DNA of 34,818 nt from DSWT01 sp035415725 (GTDB lineage Bacteria > Chloroflexota > Anaerolineae > B4-G1 > SLSP01), in assembly GCA_035415725.1 (NCBI GenBank), contig DAOOGN010000035.1:1-34818 (forward strand), in the 5' to 3' direction. The notes under the pieces are model-generated. The model was not told the DNA's origin, made no database searches, and worked only from the letters and a program-made list of their open reading frames with translations. The number at the start of each line of letters is the position of its first letter. Within the stretch, counting starts at the first letter, position 1. Shown here in pieces: positions 15,538-23,693 of the stretch. The position numbers were made by a program, and so were the translations under genes.

Positions 15538-17067
15538 ATGCGTTTTCCACGTGCTGCTGGCATTTTGCTGCATCCGACATCGCTGCCCGGCGGGTATGGC
15601 ATTGGCGAATTGGGGAAACCGGCCTATGGTTTCGTCGATTTTCTGGCCGCAAGCGGCCAGACGCTGTGGCAGATTTTGCCGCTCGGCCCCACCGGCTATG
15701 GCGATTCCCCGTATGCGTGTTTCTCGGCCTTCGCCGGCAATCCACTGCTCATCGATCTGGCCTGGCTGGCTGCCGAGGGAGACGTCGATCCTCAAGACCT
15801 GGAACAGGCACCGCGTTTTCCAACGCATCACGTTGACTTTGGGCCGGTGATCTCATACAAAACAGCCGTCTTGCAGCGTGCGGCGCGGACCTTCCGGCAG
15901 CAGGCGCATGGTGAACGGCGGGCTGCCTTCGACAAGTTCTGCGCCGACAACGCCGATTGGGTGGAGGATTATGCGCTTTTCATCGCCCTCAAGGATGCGC
16001 ACGGCGGCGCCGTGTGGAACACGTGGGAACCGGAGTTGGCCTTCCGTGAACCGGCGGCGCTCGCGGCGTGGCGCGCGCGATTAGACGAGGCGATCTTCGC
16101 GCAGCGTTACTTCCAGTACCAGTTCTTCCGTCAGTGGGAGACGCTGAAGAAGTATGCTAACGATAGGGGTGTCCGCATCGTCGGCGATATCCCGATTTTC
16201 GTGGCTTACGATTCCGTGGATGTGTGGGCGCACCCGGATTTGTTCTTCCTGGACGAGGATTTGCTCCCGACAGTGGTGGCGGGTGTCCCGCCGGACTACT
16301 TCAGCGCGACGGGACAACTGTGGGGCAACCCGCTCTATCGCTGGGAGGTGATGCAGGAACAGGGCTACGCCTGGTGGATTGCGCGCATCCGCCAGACCTT
16401 CCGCACCGTGGACATTCTGCGGCTCGATCACTTTCGCGGGTTTGCCGCGTATTGGGCCGTCCCCGCCGGCGAACCGACGGCCATCAACGGTGAGTGGGTC
16501 GAGGGGCCAGGCGCGGCGCTGTTTGAAGCGTTACGCGACGCTTTGGGCGAGCTACCCATCATTGCCGAAGACCTGGGACGCATCACGCCGGATGTCGAGG
16601 CATTGCGCGATCAATTTGAGTTCCCCGGCATGAACATTTTGCAGTTCGCCTTCACCAGCACTGCCGAGAACCCCTATTTGCCTCACAACCTGCGCCCCAA
16701 CTCGGTGATTTACACCGGCACGCACGACAACGACACCACGGTGGGCTGGTATGCTACCCGTGAGAAGACAGAGCTGGAGAATTTGCATGGCTATCTGGGG
16801 CCGATTGCCGAGCCGCTCCATTGGGCGTTGATACGGATGGCGTATCGCTCGGTGGCCGATATGGCGATCATCCCTTTGCAGGATGTGTTGGGGCTGGGTG
16901 CCGAGGCGCGGATGAACACCCCCGGCAAATTCGGTGGCAACTGGACGTGGCGTTTCCGCGAAGAGGCACTGTCGCCCGAATACCGCCGCAAACTGCGTGC
17001 CATGGCGCAGACTTACGGGCGCGTTGCTCTGGATGAATCGGAAGCCAGTAGACCGGACTGGATGTAA
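15538..17067 (+). CDS. malQ: 4-alpha-glucanotransferase (amylomaltase)
   Basis: A 509-residue GH77 enzyme that transfers alpha-1,4-glucan segments between maltooligosaccharides or glycogen-type chains in the cytoplasm. Motifs: RAAGILLHPTSLPGGYGIGELG at the N-terminus, GDSPYACFSAFAGNPLLIDL, the nucleophile Asp in VDILRLDHFRGFAAYW, the acid/base Glu in IIAEDLGRITPDVEALR, and the third Asp in YTGTHDNDTTVGWY. The C-terminal MNTPGKFGGNWTWRF is also typical. Length equals the bacterial type (about 500). The start ATG has GGGGGAGG 6-7 bases upstream. A dedicated promoter precedes it, so it need not depend on the upstream binding-protein gene. Confidence 0.96.
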   Translation: MRFPRAAGILLHPTSLPGGYGIGELGKPAYGFVDFLAASGQTLWQILPLGPTGYGDSPYACFSAFAGNPLLIDLAWLAAEGDVDPQDLEQAPRFPTHHVDFGPVISYKTAVLQRAARTFRQQAHGERRAAFDKFCADNADWVEDYALFIALKDAHGGAVWNTWEPELAFREPAALAAWRARLDEAIFAQRYFQYQFFRQWETLKKYANDRGVRIVGDIPIFVAYDSVDVWAHPDLFFLDEDLLPTVVAGVPPDYFSATGQLWGNPLYRWEVMQEQGYAWWIARIRQTFRTVDILRLDHFRGFAAYWAVPAGEPTAINGEWVEGPGAALFEALRDALGELPIIAEDLGRITPDVEALRDQFEFPGMNILQFAFTSTAENPYLPHNLRPNSVIYTGTHDNDTTVGWYATREKTELENLHGYLGPIAEPLHWALIRMAYRSVADMAIIPLQDVLGLGAEARMNTPGKFGGNWTWRFREEALSPEYRRKLRAMAQTYGRVALDESEASRPDWM

Positions 17068-17104
17068 TACATCCCCCGGCGTGTTCCAGGAAAAGTTCGA
17101 GAAT

Positions 17105-17156
17105 ATCCCCCCAAAAAGTCCCATTCGCCACCTGGCAAGGGTAGCGGAATAGTTAC
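17105..17156 (-). repeat. Solo A-end of the MITE-like element
   Basis: About 50 bases ending GGAATAGTTAC match the A-end of the neighbouring full copy, including the CCCATTCGCCACCTGGCAA block. It is followed by GATTTAA, the same 7-mer that ends the full copy at 17508-17514. Confidence 0.75.
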
Positions 17157-17163
17157 GATTTAA

Positions 17164-17507
17164 GGTATCTATTCAGGCCGGTAAACCTGGTGCAGCAACT
17201 TATTCCCTATAGCAGGTTTGGCGCTGATTTTGGTATGCCGGGGACTCTTGGATGACGGGCTAGGCGTGTTCCTATAAGCCCATTCTCACCTTGTCCCCCT
17301 TCCCCCAAGGAAGGGGGATTTTTGTAGGGGGTGTGGCGGGCGGCGAAGCCGCCCGCCACACCCCCCTTTTGCCCCCTTCTTCCCCGCTTGCGGGGGAGAA
17401 GGGGGGTGGGGGATGAGAGAGTTAGCGCCTATGGCCGAAGTGTCAACCCATGATGCACCATCCTCAAAGTCCCATTCGCCACCTGGCAAAGGTAGCGGAA
17501 TAGTTAC
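17164..17507 (-). repeat. Complete MITE-like element, copy II
   Basis: 344 bases in reverse orientation: GGTATCTATTCAGG at the left and GGAATAGTTAC at the right. Both sides are flanked by a perfect GATTTAA. The core holds an 18-bp perfect hairpin (stems 17327-17344 and 17348-17365, loop GAA). It lies between the convergent malQ and transglycosylase genes. Bases 17515-17588 also hold the perfect palindromes TGGGTCGACCCA and GCGCCGGCGC, downstream of the transglycosylase stop. Confidence 0.85.
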
Positions 17508-17588
17508 GATTTAAGTACTGAGGGCTTGCCGCGCGGAGCGCCGGCGCCACATGTCCAGGTTTGGGTCGACCCACTGGCCTAATCTCTG

Positions 17589-20033
17589 TCACGGGGTTTC
17601 CCCGCGATACAACCAGGCGTACTTGGCATAGTGCTCGCGGATGCGTTCGACGTAGGTGCGTGTCTCCGCGAAACCGATGAGTTCCACGAAGAGGTCTTGA
17701 TCGGCGTTGGCGGCCTCCCACCAACGCGCGGCGTTGCCCGGTCCCCCGTTGTAGGCGGCCATCCCCGCAAAGAGATTGCCGTCGATGGCATCCCGTTGCG
17801 TCGCCAGGTACCATACGCCAAAGCGCACGCTGACCATCGGGCGGTAGAGGTCGGCTGTCTCATAGTCCGGCGGCCAGCCTAGCGTCCCCGCGATTTGCTG
17901 GCCGGTGGATGGTATCACCTGCATCAGACCGTGCGCGGCAGCATAGGAGGTTGCGTAACCCTCGAACAGACTTTCCTGCCGCAGCAGGGCGTAGATGAAG
18001 AGCGGGTCGAGGTTCTCCGTGGCGGCCTCTTGTTCTACCAGATCGCTGTAGTAGGTGGGATAGATCAGGCAGCCGATAAAGCGCGGCAGTTCCCGAATGT
18101 CGGCAGCGGACGAGAGCCGCCACACCGTCGATGCAGCGATGATCGAAGAACGGTACAGGCCGATGTCACGGAAGTAGAGCGCCAGCCGGTATTGTGTGAG
18201 CGCGTCGCCGGATGTGGCGTCGCGCAATGTTTCCAGGTCGGCACGCCCCTCGTCGAAGTGACCCAGGCGCAGGAGCAGCGTCCCCCGGCGCAGGTAGACG
18301 TTGTCGAGCAGATCCGCCGGTAGTGCCGCGAGGTTGGCGCTGGATTCCAACCCCAGCCACCCGGTGAGCCACACTTCGGCTTCCTGCTGTTCCACGGCAG
18401 AACCACAGGGGGTGATAGGCACACCGGTCGTAGCAAAGGGGCGGCGCCCTTTCAGCATGTCCGCCGCCCGTAGCCCGTAAAAGTTCCAGGCGCCCAAACT
18501 CACCGCCTGGTCGAACGCCTCCGTCGCGCTGATCATGTTGCCCGCTTGCAGGTACATTTTACCGAGCCAGAAGTGCGCCGCTTGCGCCTGCTCGCTGGCG
18601 GGGTACCAGAGGGTGAGATCGTTCCACGCGGCTTGAGCCACAACGGGATCACCGCTACGGTAGGACAACAATCCGGCGCGGAAGCGTGCATTGGGTGCGC
18701 CTTCATCGTTGGGAAACGTTTCCGCCATGTCGAGGTAGGCGGCAGCAGCGTCGGGGAACCGCCCGGCGCGTTCGAGCCATTCCGCCGCTTTCCACAGTGC
18801 TTCCGCTGCGCGCGGATGATCGGGCTGTTCTTCTGCCAACGTCCGGTAGGCTTCAATTGCCTCATCGATGCGCCCCAGCGCGGCGAGCGCCTGCGCCTTG
18901 CCGATCCATGCACTGCCCCAGTAGGCGTCGCCGGCATGCCCCTGGAGGAGGGCCTCGAAGGCGCGCAGCGCCTGGCTGTAGTTTTCAGCCCCGAGGTATG
19001 CCAGGCCCATGTAGTAATGAGGTTCCCCCCCGTGATTGGCGTCGGCGTTGATGACGCGGGTGAAGGCCTGGATCGCCGGATCGTAGGCTTTGGCGTAGTA
19101 ATCCACCAGCCCCCGTTGCCTTTCATCGACCGGCTGTCCGGCGTTCACCAGTTTAATGAGTGCCTGATAGGCAGCGTCTTGATCCGGGTAGGCAGCAATC
19201 AGTGCTTGCATCCGGCGGTAGGCCTCGGCGTTATCGCTGAACAGGAGGGCGGTGTCGGCGGCCTGGAGCATGATACGCGCCCGGTAGCCGGCGATTTGCG
19301 CGACGGCCAGGACACTGTCGTAAGCCGCCAGTGCCGCCGGATAATCTGCCAGTGCGGCATAAGTGAGGCCGAGTTTCTCGTTGAGAAACGCTTTTTGGCT
19401 GTTGGTATCCGCGGCATCCAGCGCCAGACGATAGGCGTCGCGCGCTTCTTCGTAGTGTCCGGCGGCGTAGAGCGCATCACCCTGCCACTCGCGGGCGGAC
19501 AGCGTCAGCAACGGATAGGCTTGCGCGACGGCGTCATAGTGCAGCGCGGCAGTGAACGGTTCGCCGGCGGCCAGCAGCGCATCCGCCAGATAGAGGTGCG
19601 CATCGGCGAGCTGCGGCGCATCGGTGACGAGGGTTTCCAGCAGCGGGATCGCATCGGTGTAGGCCCCGCGCGCCAGTCGAGTTTGTCCCAGACCGAGCAT
19701 CGCGCGCTGCGCTTCTTCCTGCGTGATCGACGAAAGCGGCAAAAGCTGCCCGTACAGGGCCTCCGCCGTGTCCCAGTCGCCGTTGCGGTAGGCATGTTCG
19801 GCCTCCGCCAGGATTTCGCCTGGCATGGGCGTCGGCGTGGGAGTAGGCGTGGGAGTGGGTGTGGCGGTCGGGGTGGGGGTGGGGGTGGGGGTGGGGGTGA
19901 GTGTGGGGGAAGGGGTCATGGTCGGTGTAGAGGTATTCGTCGCCAGCAGGGGGATGTCTACCGGCAGGTCAACGCCGGCGCAACCCGTTAAGGCAGCAAG
20001 GAGAATGCTCCACAACACAAGACTTTTTTTCAT
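17589..20033 (-). CDS. Lipoprotein soluble lytic transglycosylase with TPR-like repeats
   Basis: 814 residues, Slt70-like. Residues 1-19 form a lipoprotein signal (MKKSLVLWSILLAALTGC). A Thr-Pro linker follows (about 33-70, alternating TP). Then comes a long alpha-superhelical region of TPR-like repeats (about 75-660), and a C-terminal lysozyme-like SLT domain. The catalytic Glu is Glu687 in ALLRQESLFEG, followed by AAAHGLMQVIPSTGQQIA and MAAYNGGPGNAARWW. It cleaves the MurNAc-GlcNAc bond of peptidoglycan with 1,6-anhydro ring formation. The start is set by the lipobox, with a weak CAGGT site upstream; an ATG 18 bases earlier is also in frame. It lies 26 bases behind the hypothetical gene on the same strand. 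The linker DNA is a GGGGGT hexamer tract. Confidence 0.93.
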   Translation of the reverse strand: MKKSLVLWSILLAALTGCAGVDLPVDIPLLATNTSTPTMTPSPTLTPTPTPTPTPTATPTPTPTPTPTPMPGEILAEAEHAYRNGDWDTAEALYGQLLPLSSITQEEAQRAMLGLGQTRLARGAYTDAIPLLETLVTDAPQLADAHLYLADALLAAGEPFTAALHYDAVAQAYPLLTLSAREWQGDALYAAGHYEEARDAYRLALDAADTNSQKAFLNEKLGLTYAALADYPAALAAYDSVLAVAQIAGYRARIMLQAADTALLFSDNAEAYRRMQALIAAYPDQDAAYQALIKLVNAGQPVDERQRGLVDYYAKAYDPAIQAFTRVINADANHGGEPHYYMGLAYLGAENYSQALRAFEALLQGHAGDAYWGSAWIGKAQALAALGRIDEAIEAYRTLAEEQPDHPRAAEALWKAAEWLERAGRFPDAAAAYLDMAETFPNDEGAPNARFRAGLLSYRSGDPVVAQAAWNDLTLWYPASEQAQAAHFWLGKMYLQAGNMISATEAFDQAVSLGAWNFYGLRAADMLKGRRPFATTGVPITPCGSAVEQQEAEVWLTGWLGLESSANLAALPADLLDNVYLRRGTLLLRLGHFDEGRADLETLRDATSGDALTQYRLALYFRDIGLYRSSIIAASTVWRLSSAADIRELPRFIGCLIYPTYYSDLVEQEAATENLDPLFIYALLRQESLFEGYATSYAAAHGLMQVIPSTGQQIAGTLGWPPDYETADLYRPMVSVRFGVWYLATQRDAIDGNLFAGMAAYNGGPGNAARWWEAANADQDLFVELIGFAETRTYVERIREHYAKYAWLYRGETP
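19870..19897 (+). other. G-quadruplex-type tract in the transglycosylase gene
   Basis: Five runs of 4-5 G are separated by single T on the plus strand, the template strand for this gene. The repeat unit is 6 bases, so length changes add or remove Thr-Pro dipeptides without shifting frame. Confidence 0.8.
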
Positions 20034-20059
20034 GGCAGACCTGTCGAACATCTCTGAGT

Positions 20060-20563
20060 TTATACGGAGTTGCCGGAGTCCCGGGTGGCGGTGCCGGTCA
20101 CTTCTATATCTTCGGCTGTTGAGATCACCGTCAGATGGAATCCACTCTGTACATCGCTGACCTCGAAATCGAGAACCGCACGCCGAATTTTGCCGAAGTA
20201 TTTCTTCTTTCGCTGCATCAACTCCATAACAATCGACTTGGCGTCTGCTTGTGCGTCCGGCGGCAGTGACGTTATTATATTATCGACAGCCTTCATTCGC
20301 TCGTCTTTCGGCAGCAGTGAGATGTTCCAGGCAGCAACGGCTATAGTGAGCAACTTTTGCATGTGCTCTTCCGTCTTGACAAACTTCATATATGGCGCAA
20401 GGAACGCTTGCAAGACCTCGGACATTTTCACGCCGTCTGTAGTCTTGACGAAGGCGACTGGCGTTCCAGCCATGCTATCGCGGAGTCTTTTCTGCAATCT
20501 CTCTTCTGGTGTCGCTTTTTTTCTGTTGGAGTGATGACGGGCCTTACGTTTTGACGGGGCCAT
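20060..20563 (-). CDS. Conserved-looking hypothetical protein, basic N-terminus
   Basis: A 167-residue protein I do not recognise. The first 30 residues are strongly basic (SKRKARHHSNRKK, then RLQKRLRD), suggesting nucleic acid or ribosome contact. The centre is predicted helical (MSEVLQAFLAPYMKF, LLTIAVAAWNISLLP, ADAKSIVMELMQRKKKYFG). The end looks like two or three beta strands (AVLDFEVSDVQSGFHLTVIS). No signal peptide or membrane segment is present. AAGGAG and AGGAA both precede the ATG. The lytic transglycosylase start follows 26 bases after the stop, so the two are probably cotranscribed; that alone does not give a function. Confidence 0.8.
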   Translation of the reverse strand: MAPSKRKARHHSNRKKATPEERLQKRLRDSMAGTPVAFVKTTDGVKMSEVLQAFLAPYMKFVKTEEHMQKLLTIAVAAWNISLLPKDERMKAVDNIITSLPPDAQADAKSIVMELMQRKKKYFGKIRRAVLDFEVSDVQSGFHLTVISTAEDIEVTGTATRDSGNSV

Positions 20564-20591
20564 TTCCTTTTTCTCCTTACGTTTTACATTC

Positions 20592-20765
20592 CGTATCTAT
20601 TCGGGCTAGTCCAGGTAAGGGGGATTTTGCTCCTTTTTCGCCTCCTTCTTCCCCGCTGGCGGGAGAGAAGGGGGGCAGGGGGATAAGAGAGCCAAAAGTG
20701 TCAACCCCTTATGCGCTATCCCCAAAATCCCGTTCGCCACCTGGCAAGGATGGCTGAATAGTTAC
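20592..20765 (-). repeat. Short MITE-like element, copy III
   Basis: 174 bases with CGTATCTATTCGGGC at the left and GGCTGAATAGTTAC at the right, plus a shortened core (TTCTTCCCCGCTGGCGGGAG). Most of the inner C segment is deleted. No matching 7-mers flank it. It lies between the hypothetical gene and nudC. Confidence 0.75.
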
Positions 20766-20775
20766 GTCCCCAATA

Positions 20776-21756
20776 TCAATCCGCATTATAGCGCAGCTTG
20801 AGAGGGGCCAAGTGTCCCTCGTCGCCGGCGTCGAACCAATCCTCAAGGAGACGGAATGAGATGGAGATGCGCGAAGGCAGGCCGAACGTCCCGGCTTCGA
20901 GTCCCCGGCGAATGTCGCGGCGGGTGAACCAGCGGAAATCCTCCAGTTCGCCGTCGTGGCACTCCGGTCCGGCGCAAAGGGCATCATCGACAGTTTCTGC
21001 CGTGAAGCCGAGCATCAACGAGCTGGGAAACGGCCAGGGCTGCGAGGAGTGGTAGTGGACGGCGGCAACGCGCGCGCCAGTCTCCTCCTGCACTTCGCGG
21101 ATGACGGCATCTTCGAGGCTTTCCCCCGGCGCGACGAAGCCCGCGATGTTGGAATAGCGCCCTTGGACCCACGTGGGCTGCCGTCCGAGCAGGATTTTAT
21201 CCCCACAGGTAGTACAGACGATGACAGCAGGGTCGATGCGGGGGAAGTGAAGCTGCTGACACGATGGGTTGGTGCAGACGCGCAAGTGCCCCCCCTCGCG
21301 GCTCTCCGTGGGACTGCCACACACGCCGCAGAAACGATGGCGCGTGTGCCAGTAGGCCATCGCCCTGGCGCAGGCGAGCAGGCCACCGTCGAAGCGGCTC
21401 AACAGCGGGGCGACCTGCCGCAAGTCCTGAAAGGCGCCGAGCGCCGTCAGTGTCTCCGGCGGCTTTGCCGTCGCCGGCAGGTCGAAGGCGACGTAAGTGC
21501 GTCCGGCGGCGACGCCAAGCACAGTGATCGACGCGGCCGGCGGCAGGAACACCGCCGCGGCCGGCGGTGTCAGCCACACCGGACGCGGTGGATCGTCGGC
21601 TGCGATGAGCGGCTGCAACTGCCATAACGGCAGGAAACGAGTGTGGGGGTCTACCAGTTGACTCGCCACCCATTTTTCATCTTGCAATGGGTGATGCACG
21701 CGATCCAGCCCGTAGGCAGTGAAAAGATTACGTGCGGATTGTTGTTGATGATCCAT
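20776..21756 (-). CDS. nudC: NADH pyrophosphatase / RNA deNADding Nudix hydrolase
   Basis: 326 residues. A zinc ribbon is formed by Cys143 and Cys146 (FCGVCG) and Cys161 and Cys166 (CTNPSC). The Nudix box at 206-228 (GFVAPGESLEDAVIREVQEETGARV) has all consensus Glu residues. SQPWPFPSS at 238-246 is the family-specific NADH motif. It hydrolyses NAD(H) to NMN(H) and AMP, and in E. coli removes NAD caps from RNA. The start lies 3 bases after the stop of the upstream lipoprotein gene, so it is cotranscribed and probably translationally coupled. Confidence 0.96.
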   Translation of the reverse strand: MDHQQQSARNLFTAYGLDRVHHPLQDEKWVASQLVDPHTRFLPLWQLQPLIAADDPPRPVWLTPPAAAVFLPPAASITVLGVAAGRTYVAFDLPATAKPPETLTALGAFQDLRQVAPLLSRFDGGLLACARAMAYWHTRHRFCGVCGSPTESREGGHLRVCTNPSCQQLHFPRIDPAVIVCTTCGDKILLGRQPTWVQGRYSNIAGFVAPGESLEDAVIREVQEETGARVAAVHYHSSQPWPFPSSLMLGFTAETVDDALCAGPECHDGELEDFRWFTRRDIRRGLEAGTFGLPSRISISFRLLEDWFDAGDEGHLAPLKLRYNAD

Positions 21757-21759
21757 GAT

Positions 21760-22323
21760 TCAAGGCGCCGTACACCCTTCGAGTTCGGCGCAGAACGCTG
21801 CGCAGATTTCTGCCGTGGTGCCGGCATAGAGGATGTAGAACTCGTTGTTATCGCCCGCCAGTGTGTAGCTGGCGGTGCACGGTTCGATGCCGAAGGTTTG
21901 GATGCCTGCTGTGCCGGGCTCCGGCGTGGGTTTGATGCACGCCAGGAGGTTCCGCGGATCGAGCAGGGCGTTCCGGTCGGCGATGGCGACCGCGCCGGCC
22001 GAGAGCGGGTTTTCCTTGTTGCTATAGACTCGCGCTTGCACCGCGCCGACGTCCTGGTAGCAGCCGATGAACTTATCCACGCCGAGGAACAGCGCCGTCA
22101 TTTCGGGATGTCCGGCGAGCAGCGCGCCCCCTTCGCTCAGCGAACTGAGGTAGTCGGTGAGTGTCTGCCCCTCGACGACGGTGTAATCCGGCAAATCGGG
22201 CAGCATTTCTACAGCGGGGGGTGTCTCCGGCGTCGGTTGCAGGATGCCGGCGATGATGTCGCAGCCGCTCAACAGGGCAGTGAGGAGCGCCAAAGCAATC
22301 CAGCGGGTTATGTGTCGAGACAT
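21760..22323 (-). CDS. Hypothetical lipoprotein
   Basis: 187 residues with a lipoprotein signal peptide (MSRHITRWIALALLTALLSG, Cys21) and a short Pro-rich linker (QPTPETPPAV). The mature part has seven or so Cys residues (CYQD, LLACIK, EPCTAS, EICAAFCAELEGC), several near the C-terminus, suggesting disulfides outside the membrane. I know no family for it. AAGGAGA lies 5 bases before the ATG. It forms a tight pair with nudC (3-base gap), although a surface protein and NudC have no obvious shared role. Confidence 0.82.
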   Translation of the reverse strand: MSRHITRWIALALLTALLSGCDIIAGILQPTPETPPAVEMLPDLPDYTVVEGQTLTDYLSSLSEGGALLAGHPEMTALFLGVDKFIGCYQDVGAVQARVYSNKENPLSAGAVAIADRNALLDPRNLLACIKPTPEPGTAGIQTFGIEPCTASYTLAGDNNEFYILYAGTTAEICAAFCAELEGCTAP

Positions 22324-22340
22324 GATGCTCTCCTTAGGTC

Positions 22341-22410
22341 TATAGCCACCTCGGGCACAGAGTTCACAGAGGAAATAAAAACTCGATGTGCTCTGTGTTC
22401 TCGGTGACAG
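22341..22410 (-). repeat. Dispersed CACAGAG-type repeat upstream of the lipoprotein gene
   Basis: On the minus strand it reads CACCGAGAACACAGAGCACA, later CTCTGTGAACTCTGTGCCC, and ends with GGCTATAGACC about 6 bases before the AAGGAGA site. Similar copies lie at 31929-32006 and 34615-34693, all pointing toward a downstream minus-strand gene. Confidence 0.6.
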
Positions 22411-22428
22411 AAATTTTCATGGACGGGG

Positions 22429-23304
22429 CTATACCTCATCTCGTTGTATGGCTCTCACCTGCCCCATTCCCATAGTGGTCTGTGCACCGGCCCCGGCATA
22501 GAGGGCGAATTCTGCCAGTAAATCGAACGCCGATAGCCAGTAGCGATCGCGGTTGAGGGCGGTGTAGGTGATTTTGCCGATGCTGCCGATACGCAGACCG
22601 CGTCGGTCGCCCCGTCCGCGGTCCCAGCCCGGCGCACTGCGCAGGCTAAAGCGGCTGACGACGGTCATCTCCTCGGCGTAGTGTTTGATGCCTTCTTCCG
22701 GCAGTGCCACAGGCGCGAAGGCATTCCAGCGTTTGACAAGACTGCCGAAGAATAACCCCGGCAGGGGGAGCGGTTGTGTCTGTCCCTGAGAGCGGAAGGC
22801 AGTGGGGGACGCCAGAACAAACGTCCAGCGCGCGGCGGAGGGCGGGGCGGCAGGCAACAGGTGGCGCGCGGCGAGAGAGGGGTAATCGTCGTTTCCGGCC
22901 CAGGGAGAAAGATGATTTTCGCGCGATTTTTGATTTTCGATCTCGGAGGCGCTATCTGCTAGAGGTTCGATGGTTTCGACGATGAAATCGACGTCTTCGA
23001 AGGTGAGGGTGTCACCGGGGGCGAAGGCGGCACAGAGGGCGGCGGACGTTTCGGCGGTGAGGGCAGTGTAGCGCAGCGTATACAGTCGTTCCGGGGAAAC
23101 ACGTTGATCTTCGACCCGTCCACCGATTAACTCCGAAGCGGTGATGGGACGAAGGCTATCCTCGGCGTGCAGTGCCTCGGCCAGAGCGGGATCGTGCTCG
23201 GCGATGTGCGCCAGGAGGATGGCGTGGGCGGCTCGTCCCAGGCGCGGCGGCAGTGCTGCAGCAGTCGTCGGTCGCAGCGTTAAAACCAGACTGAGCAAAT
23301 CCAT
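22429..23304 (-). CDS. cas6: CRISPR-associated endoribonuclease Cas6 (orphan)
   Basis: 291 residues, a RAMP-fold nuclease that cuts CRISPR precursor RNA within repeats. The N-terminal half has the family pattern LGRAAHAILLAHIAEHDPAL with His27 as candidate catalytic residue, then LHAEDSLRPITASELIGG. The C-terminal half has LRIGSIGKITYTAL and the glycine-rich RNA-binding loop at about 270-283 (YAGAGAQTTMGMGQVR). The start at 23304 has AGGAA 6 bases upstream and its own candidate promoter. No cas1, cas2, effector gene or repeat-spacer array occurs within the 22 kb before and 11 kb after it. It may process RNA from an array elsewhere or have another RNA target. Confidence 0.9.
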   Translation of the reverse strand: MDLLSLVLTLRPTTAAALPPRLGRAAHAILLAHIAEHDPALAEALHAEDSLRPITASELIGGRVEDQRVSPERLYTLRYTALTAETSAALCAAFAPGDTLTFEDVDFIVETIEPLADSASEIENQKSRENHLSPWAGNDDYPSLAARHLLPAAPPSAARWTFVLASPTAFRSQGQTQPLPLPGLFFGSLVKRWNAFAPVALPEEGIKHYAEEMTVVSRFSLRSAPGWDRGRGDRRGLRIGSIGKITYTALNRDRYWLSAFDLLAEFALYAGAGAQTTMGMGQVRAIQRDEV

Positions 23305-23330
23305 AGGTCGTTCCTGCTTTCCATCAAGCA

Positions 23331-23366
23331 ATACGCTAAGGATACGCTAAAATTGAGAATCGGCAA
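23331..23366 (-). promoter_or_regulatory. Candidate cas6 promoter with direct repeat
   Basis: On the minus strand TTGCCG and TATCCT are 16 bases apart. Two copies of TTAGCGTAT, spaced 11 bases (23331-23339 and 23342-23350), straddle the -10 and the start point, one helical turn apart, as expected for an operator. Confidence 0.5.
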
Positions 23367-23505
23367 GTACGCCCGTGGGGGCCAGGCTTCTTTATCACCC
23401 CTCCCTTCCATCACATCTCCCCGGCCGGGAGGAAAGCGGGAGGCTGAATGCCCGCTGTGGGTAGAGTTCCTGGACAATTGCGAGCATTGGTGGCATACTA
23501 TGGCA

Positions 23506-23570
23506 GGACTTACGCGCGCCTGCTAAGGGCGGCTGAAGCCACCACTACAAACAGAAATTTGCGTAAGCCC
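23506..23570. repeat. Short inverted-repeat element
   Basis: GGACTTACGC and GCGTAAGCCC are inverted copies (9 of 10) at the ends of about 65 bases. I recall such arms from small intergenic elements in other genomes. It lies between the divergent cas6 and mazG genes. The 23370-23500 part holds no gene and no clear signal. Confidence 0.5.
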
Positions 23571-23596
23571 TATATGGGTAGGTATTTTCGTTCATT

Positions 23597-23650
23597 GACC
23601 ATCGGTCACCAGATGACCATCGGTCACCAGATGACCAGCGGTCACCAGAC
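23597..23650. repeat. Three tandem 18-bp repeats upstream of mazG
   Basis: Units GACCATCGGTCACCAGAT (twice) and a third differing at two bases follow each other exactly. Each contains TGACC-3-GGTCA as an inverted pair. The block ends 43 bases before the mazG start. It is too short in period and too uniform to be a CRISPR array. Confidence 0.9.
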
Positions 23651-23693
23651 TGCATAGTCACCTGATTCGTTACTCCCGCCTTTCGAGGACAGT

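Noticed and set aside
17515..17588. Gene remnant downstream of the transglycosylase
   Set aside because: Only palindromes (TGGGTCGACCCA and GCGCCGGCGC) are present; no reading frame resembles a known protein.
23597..23650. Possible mini CRISPR array next to cas6
   Set aside because: The units are 18 bp in direct tandem with no variable spacers between them.
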